Source of the DNA: Siderastrea radians
Taxonomy: Eukaryota > Cnidaria > Anthozoa > Scleractinia > Rhizangiidae
Assembly (NCBI GenBank): GCA_964017195.1
Contig: OZ024892.1
Coordinates: forward strand, 13,526,071 to 13,590,070
Length of the DNA: 64,000 bases
Reading direction: 5' to 3'
A program made the translations under genes and the position numbers. Positions 11,394-22,100 of this stretch are shown in pieces. Numbering within the stretch: position 1 is the first letter of the stretch; every line of letters starts with the position of its first letter. Under the pieces are notes generated by a model that had not been told where the DNA came from, did no database searches, and saw nothing but the letters and a program-made list of their open reading frames with translations.

Positions 11394-11410
11394 GGGCCAC
11401 CGTACCTTAC

Positions 11411-14043
11411 AAATTTGCGAACAGCGCGCGCTACAAAGACGAAAGAATCAAGGGAACAAACGATTTTCATCGATTTTCATTTCATGGTTTTGACAAAATT
11501 ATAGGCAAAAAAAAGAACAAGGTTTCGACGGATCATTACGCTTTTCTGGGAAACTCCCCACATTATCCCCAACATTACCACCAACTTATTAACTTATTAT
11601 GGTCTATTATCTCTCAGGGCAAAATGATGGGTTAGGGGAGGCCGTTTCGAAAATTTATCCAGAACACGATTTTAGTGAGATCTTTTTGTGAGTGGTCCAC
11701 CTTAGCGCTCCGTATTGGAAAATTAGGACCGCTCAGGGAACCAATCACAAAGCTCCTTTTCCGCGCGGACCATTTCAGCCATATAAAACGATGATATAGT
11801 GATAGGTCCCACATGGCCATTTTCCTTTTCGCACTTATACCGGCGTTGCGTTTCTATTCAATGCAAGCCTTTCAGATTGCAGGGAATGAGTGAAAGATTG
11901 CAATCGGGAAAAACATTTTGAGAGAGGAATATGCCTAGTATCCCATCCAGGGCAGGGGAGCTGACGTGTATATCATTAATAACGTTCTAGTTTCCTAATA
12001 TTAATGGCACCGAAACTGAAGCCGATGCCGCCTGATTGCGACCTACCTCACTGTAGGGGAATTGTTTTAGAAAACAACAGGATTATAATCTGGGCGCAAA
12101 AACGTTTTTGGCAAAGAGCGAATCACTTTCGGATGTTCCTAAAAACGAGGATTCCTCTTAGCCAGCTATTTTCTCTCTCGTGGTAGTTAAAGTTTTCGAA
12201 TTTCGATCAAAGATTCCGGGGGAAAACGGGCCGATCCCAGGCTGGGTTCTGTATCGTTGTGCCAGTTTCATAGACACAGGATAGACGAGACGCTCAACAT
12301 CCGCGCTCTTCTCAGGAGTGTACATGGGTACCAGCGCCCCGCCCCCCCCCCTCCCCTAGTAAAATGTGTGAAGCAGCTTGCCCCACCGAGCTCAGACAGT
12401 AAAGTATTAGCCATTCAAAGTTGGGATGGTGTGCCTCGGAAAAATCCCAGTGAGCCACCTTAATTCAATAATAAGAAATATACCCAATCGAAGGCATTGA
12501 ACGAGCGTAAGTGGATCATTAGTACTGGCTCCGTTGAGAACGTACAGCGGAGGATTCAGTTAACACTCTCCTCTGAATGCAAGGTTGTTCCATCACTGGA
12601 TTGCTATCCGCTAGGTTAGCTTTCCCACTAAAAGTTTGTCAGTACCCCGATGAGCCACCTTAAAATAAACTTACGTTTCTTAGTTCAGGCGTGAATAGAG
12701 ACAACGTTTTCACTCCTTTCAGCCAAACGGCTCGCGCCTTTTAAGGTCAATCTTTCAACGAAAATGCGTCATTTCATTCACTGAGGCAGATGTTCCCACT
12801 ATTGAAATATTTAAGGGAAGGGTTCATGGTTTAGCGCATGCTCACGAATCTAAATGCTGTTTTTTCGCCTGTGCAGGCTGTAGCGAGTGTACAAGCAATA
12901 TTATTTCATAACATTGTCAAAGAACCAATCAGAAGCGAGTAGATTGCTCGGGTGTGAAATTTTCTTGCCAAAGTTCCGCGTTTAATTATGATTTCTCAGC
13001 CATCTGCACACCCCCCTAGCAGCCATTTGACCAAAGCGCGTGCAAATAGCGGTGAATTCATCAACCATGGAATAAAACCTTCGGGTCAACAATAAATTCA
13101 ACCTTGGCAGTGTTGGTGCAATCCACTAATATTTCCTGCGAATTTAGTCCTCCGCCGTTCTACTTGGGGTTACTATGGTATGTGATCGCTGAGATACATG
13201 TGAGTTTAACCGATAGAATTACTAATAAATCGTAAAAAAGGAATTTCATTATGCACATGCGCCGAACCGTGAACCTGTCCCTTTAAAGAAACAGTTTCTA
13301 ACAGTTTCTGTATGTTTCTAAGCAACGTATGCCCGCACAATTGGTATCAGGTCCCTAGTACCACTCCCCCTTAGTACTGACACCCACGTGTGTAAATAAT
13401 TAAGATTCAAGTAAAGTCATAAGAGGTTTCAAGTACCTAGCCTATTTAAGTACCCAAATGACAATCACAAAGGCAGCTGCATTAGAATGCACAATTTGTG
13501 CACTCATGCATATTATGGTATATGGCTCGTCACACGAAATGAAAATAACAATATTTAAAGAACGCTTTCGATGTTTCTTCGCCGACCTTAATGACCTGTG
13601 CGGATATGAAATAATTATCATATCAGATGTGACCTATCTAAACATTTAAATAAATGATACATAAAAGAAAAAACCTTCAACAGGTAACAGATGCAAGAAT
13701 ACACTCAGACGTGACCAGCGACTTATTTCGACAAGACGGAAAATTTGAGACAAATGCACATTACGAGGCTTCTAGATGTGAATGACAAACACGGCAACTT
13801 TAACTTACCCAGTAAGGCCTTGTTAATTAAATGATTCAACACAGCCAGCGAAACGACATGAAAGGAAAGATTCGAACATCAGTTGCGTCACTAAATGGAT
13901 GATTAATTTTTGGTAACAAACGAAAACATACTCAAATAAATAAGGTACAACAACAACTTCTTGCTCATAATCCAGACAAAAAAAATTAGACAAATGGGCA
14001 AAAAATAAAAGCAAGTAAATTGTGTTATGTTACTAGTTCCTAC
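11411..14043. other. Intron sequence, no gene recognised
   Basis: No exon is recognised here. A near-direct repeat, AGTGAGCCACCTTAA at about 12449 and GATGAGCCACCTTAAA at about 12649, brackets about 200 bp. A C-rich run lies near 12343-12353. The rest is unremarkable intron between the IS3EU-like insertion and the distal LCLAT1-like first exon. Confidence 0.45.
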
Positions 14044-14217
14044 CGGAGGAAGAAGAAGCCATATTACTGTAAGTCGGTCATTTATCCAGCGAAACCATCT
14101 TGGCTGCAACCGTAACAGAAACAAAGTTGGGCCCATAACAACGATCGTACCGACGAAGGCAGTGGCGTACAGGATAGTTAGAAATATAATTCCATTAAAG
14201 AATGGACGGGTAGACAT
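14044..14217 (-). CDS. LCLAT1: LCLAT1-like distal first exon (membrane segment)
   Basis: From the ATG at 14217 this exon reads MSTRPFFNGIIFLTILYATA, then FVGTIVVMGPTLFLLRLQPR, WFRWINDRL and WLLLPP, 58 codons. It ends at a phase-0 donor CCTCCG|GTAGGA. The block RWFRWINDRL and the end WLLLPP are identical to the exon at 8525-8695, while the transmembrane part has diverged. Both can splice in phase 0 to the catalytic exon. An in-frame upstream ATG at 14403 (MAKLWKVTGE) with good context could extend the protein by 62 residues. The homology with the proximal exon begins at 14217, so that start is preferred. Confidence 0.82.
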
Positions 14218-15317
14218 TGTATAGATATATTGACTCTGCGATTGGATATTCAGCCGTGTTGCACGACACAGGTTTTGATGCGTTTCAGCGTGAAATTTGA
14301 ATACAATTCTGGCTGCTATGTTGAAGTTTTGGAGTTTGCATCCATGCATGTCATTAGTCCGGGCACTTGACTTTTCTCCTGTGACTTTCCAGAGTTTAGC
14401 CATGTTTATTTGCCATTGGTTTATTAAACAATGACCTCATTTAAGACGCTTCGATGAAATCCCAAAACTCTGTATAAAGTCTAGAAGAAGCTGAAGTACT
14501 GATTGCTTTAAATAAGGCGCTTAGACTTCAATGTTTGACAGACTGAATCTTGATAAGTATTCATTTCCTTCATATAGTCCAGTCAAACTGTGGTTTAACA
14601 TCAAACAAATTGCAACAAAACTTTTTTCATCGCCATTCAATCTAGGGTGGCCAATTAGTACTACATTAAAAATTCCCCAAAATCTATTCGGTAGAACACG
14701 TGAAAATTAAGCGTTAAACATGTTGAGCTTTTGCCACAGGTTACCCAAGTCAGCAGAACTCACACTCTCAAGCAATGAATCTTGCAATTGTGATTTTTCT
14801 TTCTAAAGTCTTCTTAAGAAGCATAGATAACGTAACAACACTTGATGTAGTATAGTTTTACTCTAAAAAAGAGCTAATTATAAAAACATCAGTACGTCTG
14901 TCTAGTTCTCATTTTCACACAGGACCCCCAAGAATAGACAAGCACATTAAAAAAACCACACACACACAATTGATTCATTTTTAATGTTTTTGCGGAGCTT
15001 AAACTTCCTTCTATGAAGTTATTAGGTTGTTTATGCGTTGAAAATTCTTAAATCTGCTTGCTTAGTGTACATGCAATAAAGTTATCGCTGTTCGCCAAAA
15101 TGTAAATACAAGAAAAATATGAAATTTTCTAGCTATATCTGATGAAAATTCATTTCGTAAATGAAATATATATGTATATATTTTAAAAAAACTCAAACTA
15201 ATATTCACCATCACATTTGTATGATTGCAAATATGCCACCTATCGACATTTCAGCCCTAACAGTACGCAGGACGTTTGTCATATGAACCTAGTTTAATGG
15301 CCTTAGCTCCCATGAGT

Positions 15318-15450
15318 CTCCTGTAGCTTAGTGGTAGAGCATCTGGACCGGTAACCAGAAGGTCATAGGTTCGACTCCTGTTGGGAGAACTTGGATTTTT
15401 TCCGAGTCGCCTGTGTCACTAACAGAATAAAAACATCTTTATCAAACTAA
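15318..15450 (+). mobile_element. tRNA-derived SINE fragment (degenerate tRNA head)
   Basis: GTCTCCTGTAGCTTAGTGGT followed by AGAGCATCTGG resembles an acceptor and D arm with an A box. AGGTTCGACTCCT is a B box with a paired T stem. The acceptor pairs at six of seven positions with GGGAGAA. The anticodon stem TCTGG/CCAGA encloses eight bases rather than seven, so a working tRNA is unlikely. A T-rich stretch and TTCCGAGTCGCCTGTG follow, as in a SINE body. Confidence 0.6.
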
Positions 15451-15461
15451 AATGTCATCCA

Positions 15462-16795
15462 TCAGTTAGCATCCGGATCTGCATCTAGGTCAGGCGCGGC
15501 TGAATTAGCGCGACTGTTATATTCACCACAAGCAGAGGAACAGTCCAACCCATGCATCCTGCACGAGCATCTCTGTGTAGTGCAGTCTGTCCCATAGTTG
15601 CATCTTACAACCTCCAGAAGGAAAGATGGCGGCAGGTCTGTTCTGACGGGTAGCAGCTTTCCAGCAGTCAATTTCCATCCGCAGTCTTCAGGCTTGAGCA
15701 ATATTCCTTTCACCTGCTGTATCTGGAAGTACGCTCTTGGAAGTAGGCTCTCGGGCTGTACAAAGGTTGTTCCTGTCTCAACTTTCTGTCAAAATCTAGT
15801 GTACTGCAGTGAATCAAGGCTTTCATCCGGCGATTTGCAATTTTACGGACAGAGCAACGCTTTTTCAACCTCCAGAACAATCTCCTCCTTTATAGCAGCT
15901 AAGTGGTTAAAAGCGTCGGCTTACTAGTAGAACAATGCATCGGTGGTGAGTTTCTTTAGTGCTATTCCCTTTCCAATGCCATGGAGCCTGGAGGTCGTGT
16001 CACCTCCAAGAAGTGCGTGCACGAACAAAATATTTGTACACACAGACGGACCCAGCGAACACTTGGTCTTTTTTTATCACCTAGACCCTACTTTTCTTGG
16101 ACATTTGCTTGGGCTTAGGCATAAAATTAGATCGTACGCATCCATCTTGGCATGGTAGCAAAGCAAAACAAGCAGGTCTGTATCGTCACCCACAAGCACT
16201 GTCGGCACCGATCTTGGAGACTGTATGGCGGTCTGGACGATTAGTAGATCTGCGTCCCCTGTGGCATGGATAACTGTCAACCAGATCGTTGCAGTCTGTC
16301 CCCAAGGTGATTAATAACCCTCTGCTTGTTCGCTTTGTTTGCAACCAATTTATTTTTCTTCACTTTGGCAACCACTCTCAAAGGTAGCTGTCGGTACGTA
16401 TACACCTGCCGTCCTTCGCGGGTGCTGTCCTTTGTTGATGGCACATGCATTCTGATATTCATCAAACACAACTGTGGCCTTGCCATACCTGCAGTCTACG
16501 TCCTGGACAAACAGGGAGCAAAGAGCATAGTATGTCAGTAAGGCCACGTGGCCATCAAGAACAAAATGGACGTACCTTCATCAAGAACAAAATGGACGTT
16601 TCCTGTAGGCCCAGCTGTTTGATTGGTCTTTGTATTGGCCCAAATGGCATCTGCTAGTGCTAGCTTATTAGCTCGGCTAGGGAGAAGGGAGGAGTCGAAT
16701 AGAGCTGGAGGGTAGCTGCACATCTCGTACTTAAACACTGACTTAGGGTCCTCGTACCGATCTCCTGTTGCAACGATAGAGAGTCGCTGAGACAA
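15462..16795 (-). pseudogene. Transposon-associated GDD/CXC-tail protein, frameshifted
   Basis: Read on the minus strand, the order is: an amino part with SVFKYEMCSYPPALFDSS; then KATVVFDEYQN and RRTAGVYVPTATF; then NKLVANKANKQRVINHLGD; then HATGDADLLIVQTA and TVLVGDDTDLLVLLCYHAK; and finally GWKLTAGKLLPV with a cysteine-rich tail (RCNYGTDCTTQRCSCRMHGL). The VVFD-YQ, NKANKQR and GDDTDLLVLL motifs and the CXC tail recur in a multi-copy family of animal mobile-element proteins. The paired acidic motifs recall PIN/FEN-type nucleases, which is inference. Four or more frame breaks make it a relic. It lies within the inverted ends of the element at 14576-17650 and is probably its former gene. Confidence 0.65.
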
Positions 16796-16947
16796 CAGCC
16801 TTAGGCTTTGTTTATGGTGAGTGCAATCGTGGTTAAATCGTGCAACATATCAATGAAGGCAATCAACTTCACGCCTATCGTGCTCCACGCTTCACGTGGT
16901 CCAAAATTAATAATGCCAGCGGTACTTGTTGGCGCGAATTTTTCCTT

Positions 16948-17207
16948 TTAATTTTTGAGGCCAAACTTTTTCAAACTTAGCATTGCAGTGCAAAAGATAT
17001 CAATAAAGAGTGTTTTCCATTTTTTATCAAATTTACTTCTAAACTGTAAGCAACCCCTTTCTGGATAGTCGAGAGGGCGCGCGAAATAGCCTTTCGAAAA
17101 AGCCGAAACCTGGAGCGAACGTCTTCTCGTGTTTTTCTCCTCGCTATATTCTCGCAACGCTGTTGATAGCTCGGGATCTCAGCCATTTCGCACGCCTTCT
17201 CGACCAT
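16948..17207 (-). other. Unassigned open frame near the transposon end
   Basis: A true ATG at 17207 opens MVEKACEMAEIPSYQQRC, then ENIARRKTREDVRSRFRLFR. It lies upstream of, and on the same strand as, the decayed GDD/CXC ORF, inside the same inverted ends, so it may be a first exon of that transposon gene. No family is recognised. Confidence 0.3.
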
Positions 17208-17826
17208 CCAAAAAGGGACTGCTAGCAGTCTAATTTACTTCCAAATAAATTTGATATATGTGTTAACACTTTTAAGTGTTCTATACATGGGCGGCCGGTG
17301 CAATAACATTAATGGTGGGCGTAAACATTTTTAAAGGAACAGTTTTTATTCAATTACTTTTTTGCAACTAGCCCTAGACATCACTTAATGTTCGTTCGCA
17401 ATATATACTTCTTAAGGACTAGAACACATTAAGCATAATGTTTTGTTTAAATGTTTGTGAATGACTTTGGCGGACTTGGAACCCTGTAGCAAAAGCCCAA
17501 AGTGTTCAACACTTAATTTTCATCGAACGAATTCTAGGGGATTTTTAGTGTATTGCTATTTGGTTCACCCTCAATTAGACGGCGATGAAAACAATTCTGT
17601 TGCAGTTTGTTTGATGTTGACCATCAAAACGTCATAGATTGACTAGACTAATACTTATTAATTCACCGTCAAACAGACAATTGAGAAGAATAGAGTATAC
17701 CACTAAGCTGAGAAGATATAGAGTAGTGGCAGTTCTGCAAGCAGAGTTGCCACTCACAGATATAATAGATCTCAATTTTTGCTGGCGGTCTTGCGTTCAG
17801 GTTGCAATCAACACTTCGAAGGCCGG

Positions 17827-17921
17827 TAGCCTGATTCTCAGACGATCCCGAACGGGGTGTACCAGACGGGGAGAGAAGGGAGTTTCGGTGAGCGACCTCG
17901 GACCGTCGGAGAGTCAGGCTA
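17827..17921. mobile_element. 95-bp MITE with TAGCCTGA ends
   Basis: TAGCCTGATTCTCAGACG is mirrored by CGTCGGAGAGTCAGGCTA. The flanks CGAAGGCCGG (17817-17826) and TGAAGGCCGG (17922-17931) match at 9 of 10 positions, a 9-10-bp duplication typical of Mutator-like elements. A fragment of the same end occurs near 18978-18994. Confidence 0.75.
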
Positions 17922-18711
17922 TGAAGGCCGGTAGCCCATCAGATACTTTCAACAAAGGTTTGGGCCGGCGAGTCTTGATTTCCAGCCGTTTAGTGAGTCT
18001 GGTTGTCATCCTCCTCCCAAAGTGTTGTGTGCGGAGGAAAGAAGGGATCGTTATGTTACATCCGGGCTCTTTAATTTTCCCATACATTTTAGTATTACTG
18101 GGTTGAAAAATATCGTTGTTTGTACCGGGGTTCTCGTTTTTTGACAAATAGATTACATCTGACCGTGCGTGCGTACTCTGATACGTACAGATGACGTCAA
18201 AACGTGTTGCCGAACGCCTTGAGCCGCAGAGGAGTAACGTCGGCTGATGTCCTTACCACGTTTTGTCGTCCTCTGTGCGTTATGAGAATACACATGCACA
18301 GCTTAATGGAATCTATTTGTTTTATACATTGTTTTAACATCTTCTATCCCGCACAAAATATGAAATGTTTTTATAAGACTCTTCGGAGTGATGATTTGCG
18401 CGCGTAAAACTTTGCGCTCACTACGTCATTCGTGCGCGGCTGTACTTTGGTTACAAACTCCCCTAGTCCAATTAAAACGCGCGTTTTACTCTGTCCGTTG
18501 TATAAATACATTTAGTTTATACCAAACCAAAACCAGTGGGTAGTGGTTTTCGCGCTTGTGATAGCATTTGCTATACACCTACACTTAAGAGTTCGTTTTA
18601 TCGGGGTTCCACTTTACTCAGTTCAATACTCTTTAGACTCTATTTGCACGGACTATCTCCATTGTTAGGTAGGGCTAGGAGCATTATTGTGATTTGCTAC
18701 CTTATTGCATG

Positions 18712-18825
18712 AAATTTTCGCGACACGTTTATTTCGCGATTTCGATGGTCGTATATTTCGCGACACTTTAATTTCGCGATTCTGCAAAAATGCTGTGCTG
18801 ATCCAAAATCACTTTAATTTCGCGA

Positions 18826-18826
<1 letters not shown>
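18712..18826 (+). repeat. AATTTCGCGA-rich short tandem motif
   Basis: TTTCGCGA recurs four to five times within about 115 bp, just before a trinucleotide tract. It lies about 370 bp upstream of the CLPTM1 start. Confidence 0.6.

Positions 18827-18871
<45 letters not shown>
18826..18871 (+). repeat. (ATT)n microsatellite
   Basis: About 15 uninterrupted ATT units are visible. Confidence 0.95.
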
Positions 18872-19089
18872 GCTAGCCAATAGTGTGCCTTGTTCAATGA
18901 GGCAGTGGACTACCGTAGATCGAGCAGCTGGGTCATTTAAATGTACATGTGCAGGTTGCCAGCTTAGATAGATTAGTCTGATTCTCAGACGGGATTAAAA
19001 GATGTATAAATTTTTCCTGCTCTTTTTTCTATCCTCTCTCTATTCTCTCTCTGTGCCTAATCCCATGCGGGTTATTTTCGGGATTACCC

Positions 19090-19187
19090 GCATTCCGCAG
19101 TGATCCCGCCCGAGCGGCTGGGGCACCTGACCTTCACAAGATAAGGCGTGGCTACCTTGCCTCAATGCTTCATCTTTTTCTTTCATC
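19090..19187 (+). promoter_or_regulatory. Probable CLPTM1 core promoter and 5' UTR
   Basis: A short GC-richer stretch with CCCGCCC (about 19105) and a pyrimidine tract (CATCTTTTTCTTTC) immediately precedes the ATG, which has the context ATCATGG. No TATA box is seen. The start of transcription is inferred only. Confidence 0.35.
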
Positions 19188-22100
19188 ATGGCGACCGAAA
19201 ATCGCAGTGACTCGGCAGCATGCGAACAGCAAACTAACAGCCAAGTTCAGAACGGAACGGCGGGAAATAACGAGCAACAAAATGGTCAGCAACAGCAGCA
19301 GCAACAGGGCTCCATGTGGAAAAGTCTACTTGTGCGGATGTTCATATTTTGGATGATTTCGAACTTGTTTCGAGGCCGGCAACAAACCTCTAACACGAAC
19401 ACTGTGGCTTCTACCAACCTTTTCAAAACGAATCAGAAAATAGTAAGTTGGATCTGAATAATGTGATCATTAAAACCGTCAACAGTGATTTTTATTTAAT
19501 TCTCTTCCTTGAATTTCCAGAGAAGATCGGTTGACGTGGATATTTTGTGAACTCGTGACGTACCGGCAGATAACAAAATTTTCATCTTTGACGAGGAAAA
19601 TCATTGTTTTCACGTGGATTCTAAAACGAGGGGTATTGCGTGCTTGAATAAGCACAGATTGCGCACAAGATTCAATGTAGAAAACCTGTGTTTTCTTCAG
19701 TTTTTTAAGGGTTGGACTTGCTTTAGTCCCGACGTGTTCAATCAATAAAATCGATAATCGATAACATTCGATAAAAATCGATCAAAATTAATAAATTGTA
19801 TCGGAAATCGATAAAAATCGATAAAGGGATACGTTGTGAGTAATCGATAGTTATCGATTTTTCAATTATTCTTATCCATTTTTATCAAACTTATCGATTT
19901 TATCGGCGCAATATAATCGATACCATTAAAAGCCGGGATCAGTTGTGAGTATCGATTCCTATCGATTGGTCGATAAAATCGATAATGTTTAATTAAGAAT
20001 TATTGATTGCTATCGATTTATCGAATGGTTTTCCGATATCGGTTTTTATCGATTGAACACGTCGGTTTTAGTGAGTTTTTTTAAAGATGTACATATCTTT
20101 CTTGTTATCTTTTAGTTTTATTATTATTATAATTATTATTATTGTTTTTATTATTATTACTATTATTATCATCATTATTCTGTAGTGTTATATTTGTACT
20201 GAATTCATTGTCTTAAATTTTTTATATTAGTCAATGTCTTTCACGATGGTATCCCTTTTACAGGGCAACAAAATTTTTAAATAAAGGTTGAATAAAGGTT
20301 TAGGTTTGAACATTTTATAATTTAAGCTAAGTGGTCTTTTTATTATGATGATATCCAGTTTTTACCAGTTTTGTTCATATCTGTAGCAGTTTGAAGGTTT
20401 TGGAGGAAGAGAGGAATGTAATAATCTCATCCTAAAAGAAAAATATCAATAGAAGAACCGAGGGTGATTGACAAAATCACTATAATATTCTGATTGGGCC
20501 AATTCCCTTCATCCACTATCCACTATGTCGTGAGGAAGTGTGGAAGCCTGAGTCATATCTTTTCCACAATTGGAATTATGGAATGAGATATTGTCAGTTC
20601 AATGAAGATGTTAACATGTAAGAACTGAGAAACTAAAGAAATAGAGAGCAGGCATTGAGTCAGAATTTTATAACCAATTTCAAAAAATCTGTGTGGTTGG
20701 GTGTAAAGAAAAGGAACATTTATGGGAAGTACCAAAATCGTTTCAATTTTTTTGTCACTGTGAGGTCTTCTTTACACTTTCCTGGAATTTCCAAGAGCAA
20801 CCCATAATTCTCAGGGGGGGGGGGAGTTTGAGAGCAATTTAATCCTGCCAACATCTTTCTATTGAGCTTTTATGCAAAGGGCATTCTGGGTAACCTGTGA
20901 CTTCAGAGACAGACAGACACCCATTGTTTACAAAGGTGTTGTAATTGTTTTTCTTGTATCACATGAGATTGAGTCATTAATTTTTGTGTGTGTGTCATTG
21001 TAGGAGCTTTGGTTTTATTTGGCAGAGGAAGAACACTTCACAGACTTCAACAATACTGAAAAATTCATCTGGCATGAAACGGATTTAAAATTTGGTAACT
21101 GGACTGATGGCCCTCAAATGGATGGATCACGATCATTTAGCACAATAATCCAGGCTTCTGAGGTAAAAAAAGTTTTGGCAGGATAGACAGTACTGTTTTT
21201 GGAAACATTGTTTGTACATGTGTTAAGGGTGTATTTTTGTTTGTCTTCAGCCCACGCTCTATGTGGGCCTCAACTCACTGTTCCATCATCAACAAACTCC
21301 CATCTGGTTGTTTGGGACAACTAGATTTTACACTCGGGCAAGCAGCTTTTTCTGCTCACTTAGCTGACTGACATGAGCCCAGTCAAAGCATCCAGAAACT
21401 TACAGTGCAAGTCTGCCTTCTTGAATTACACCATTCTCTTATTTGCTATGTGATACAGCTATTTCAATTAATGTTGTTGGATGAAAGCTTTAAGCGTACG
21501 CAACAGGACTGCAAGGTGATATGGGATTTTTGTGACCAAAGTTCACCAAAATCAGCAGTATGTTGCCTGTTAAACAATGGCAAAGTATATGAATGAGTTT
21601 CGTACAAGAATGCATGTGGAGCCCGTGCAGGGCATGTAAATTAGAAGTTAGAAAAACAACCTCATGAAAAATATGGAACATGATTTTTCGCACTTTAGAA
21701 CAACAACTAACCACTAAAAATTGACAGCCGAATCATGACTGTCATCGACAATCATCAGGTGGTGTTCATTTATTATTTGTTGTAGGAAATTCAAAGTTAT
21801 TGACCAGCTTCTTACAACCTTGATTTAACCGAGACTGGTTCACAATTACCCACACTACTCTTCAGCCTTGTTGCATAAGCTTGAGTTGATCAGACAACCT
21901 TAATTGAAATAGCTGTACATTGAACCTCTAAGAACTTCTGTCTGGCATAAAATAGAGAACCCTGAGGTTTGTATGCTTTTTATCAATTCAAAAATAAGTC
22001 CTGCCAAAATCTTTCATTGATTGCTAATTTCAGACCCAAAAAAGGCACCTCCCTGTCAATAATATACCTGAGCACCCCACTGGTAGGAGGGCTGTTTTTT

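Larger units (their letters stand above)
8994..11404 (-). mobile_element. IS3EU-like integrase-type DNA transposon, complete ends
   Basis: The element starts TACGGTGGCCCACAAGTG and ends with the exact reverse complement. It is flanked on both sides by CCTTAC (8988-8993 and 11405-11410), a 6-bp target-site duplication. The terminal inverted repeats run into long opposing arrays of 20-bp iterons. The only coding region is a minus-strand integrase-type transposase broken by several frameshifts, so this copy is not autonomous. It inserted between the two LCLAT1-like first exons. The IS3EU assignment rests on the protein motifs and the 6-bp duplication. Confidence 0.88.
14576..17650 (-). mobile_element. 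DNA transposon with about 180-bp inverted ends and a decayed ORF
   Basis: The left end TAGTCCAGTCAAACTG extends through ACATCAAACAAATTGCAAC and TTTTCATCGCC to about 14770. It is matched in inverse orientation at about 17470-17650, where the outward reading starts TAGTCTAGTCAATC. The duplicated flank may be ATA (left ATA|TAGTC, right GACTA|ATA), but this is short. The interior carries the frameshifted GDD/CXC ORF (15462-16795) and a tRNA-derived SINE. The superfamily is not determined. Confidence 0.7.

Noticed and set aside
15318..15390. Functional tRNA gene
   Set aside because: The anticodon loop has eight bases, the first acceptor pair is mismatched, and a SINE-like body follows.
17639..18106. 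155-codon plus-strand frame
   Set aside because: It runs from a transposon end through a MITE and its duplicated flank; no domain is recognisable.
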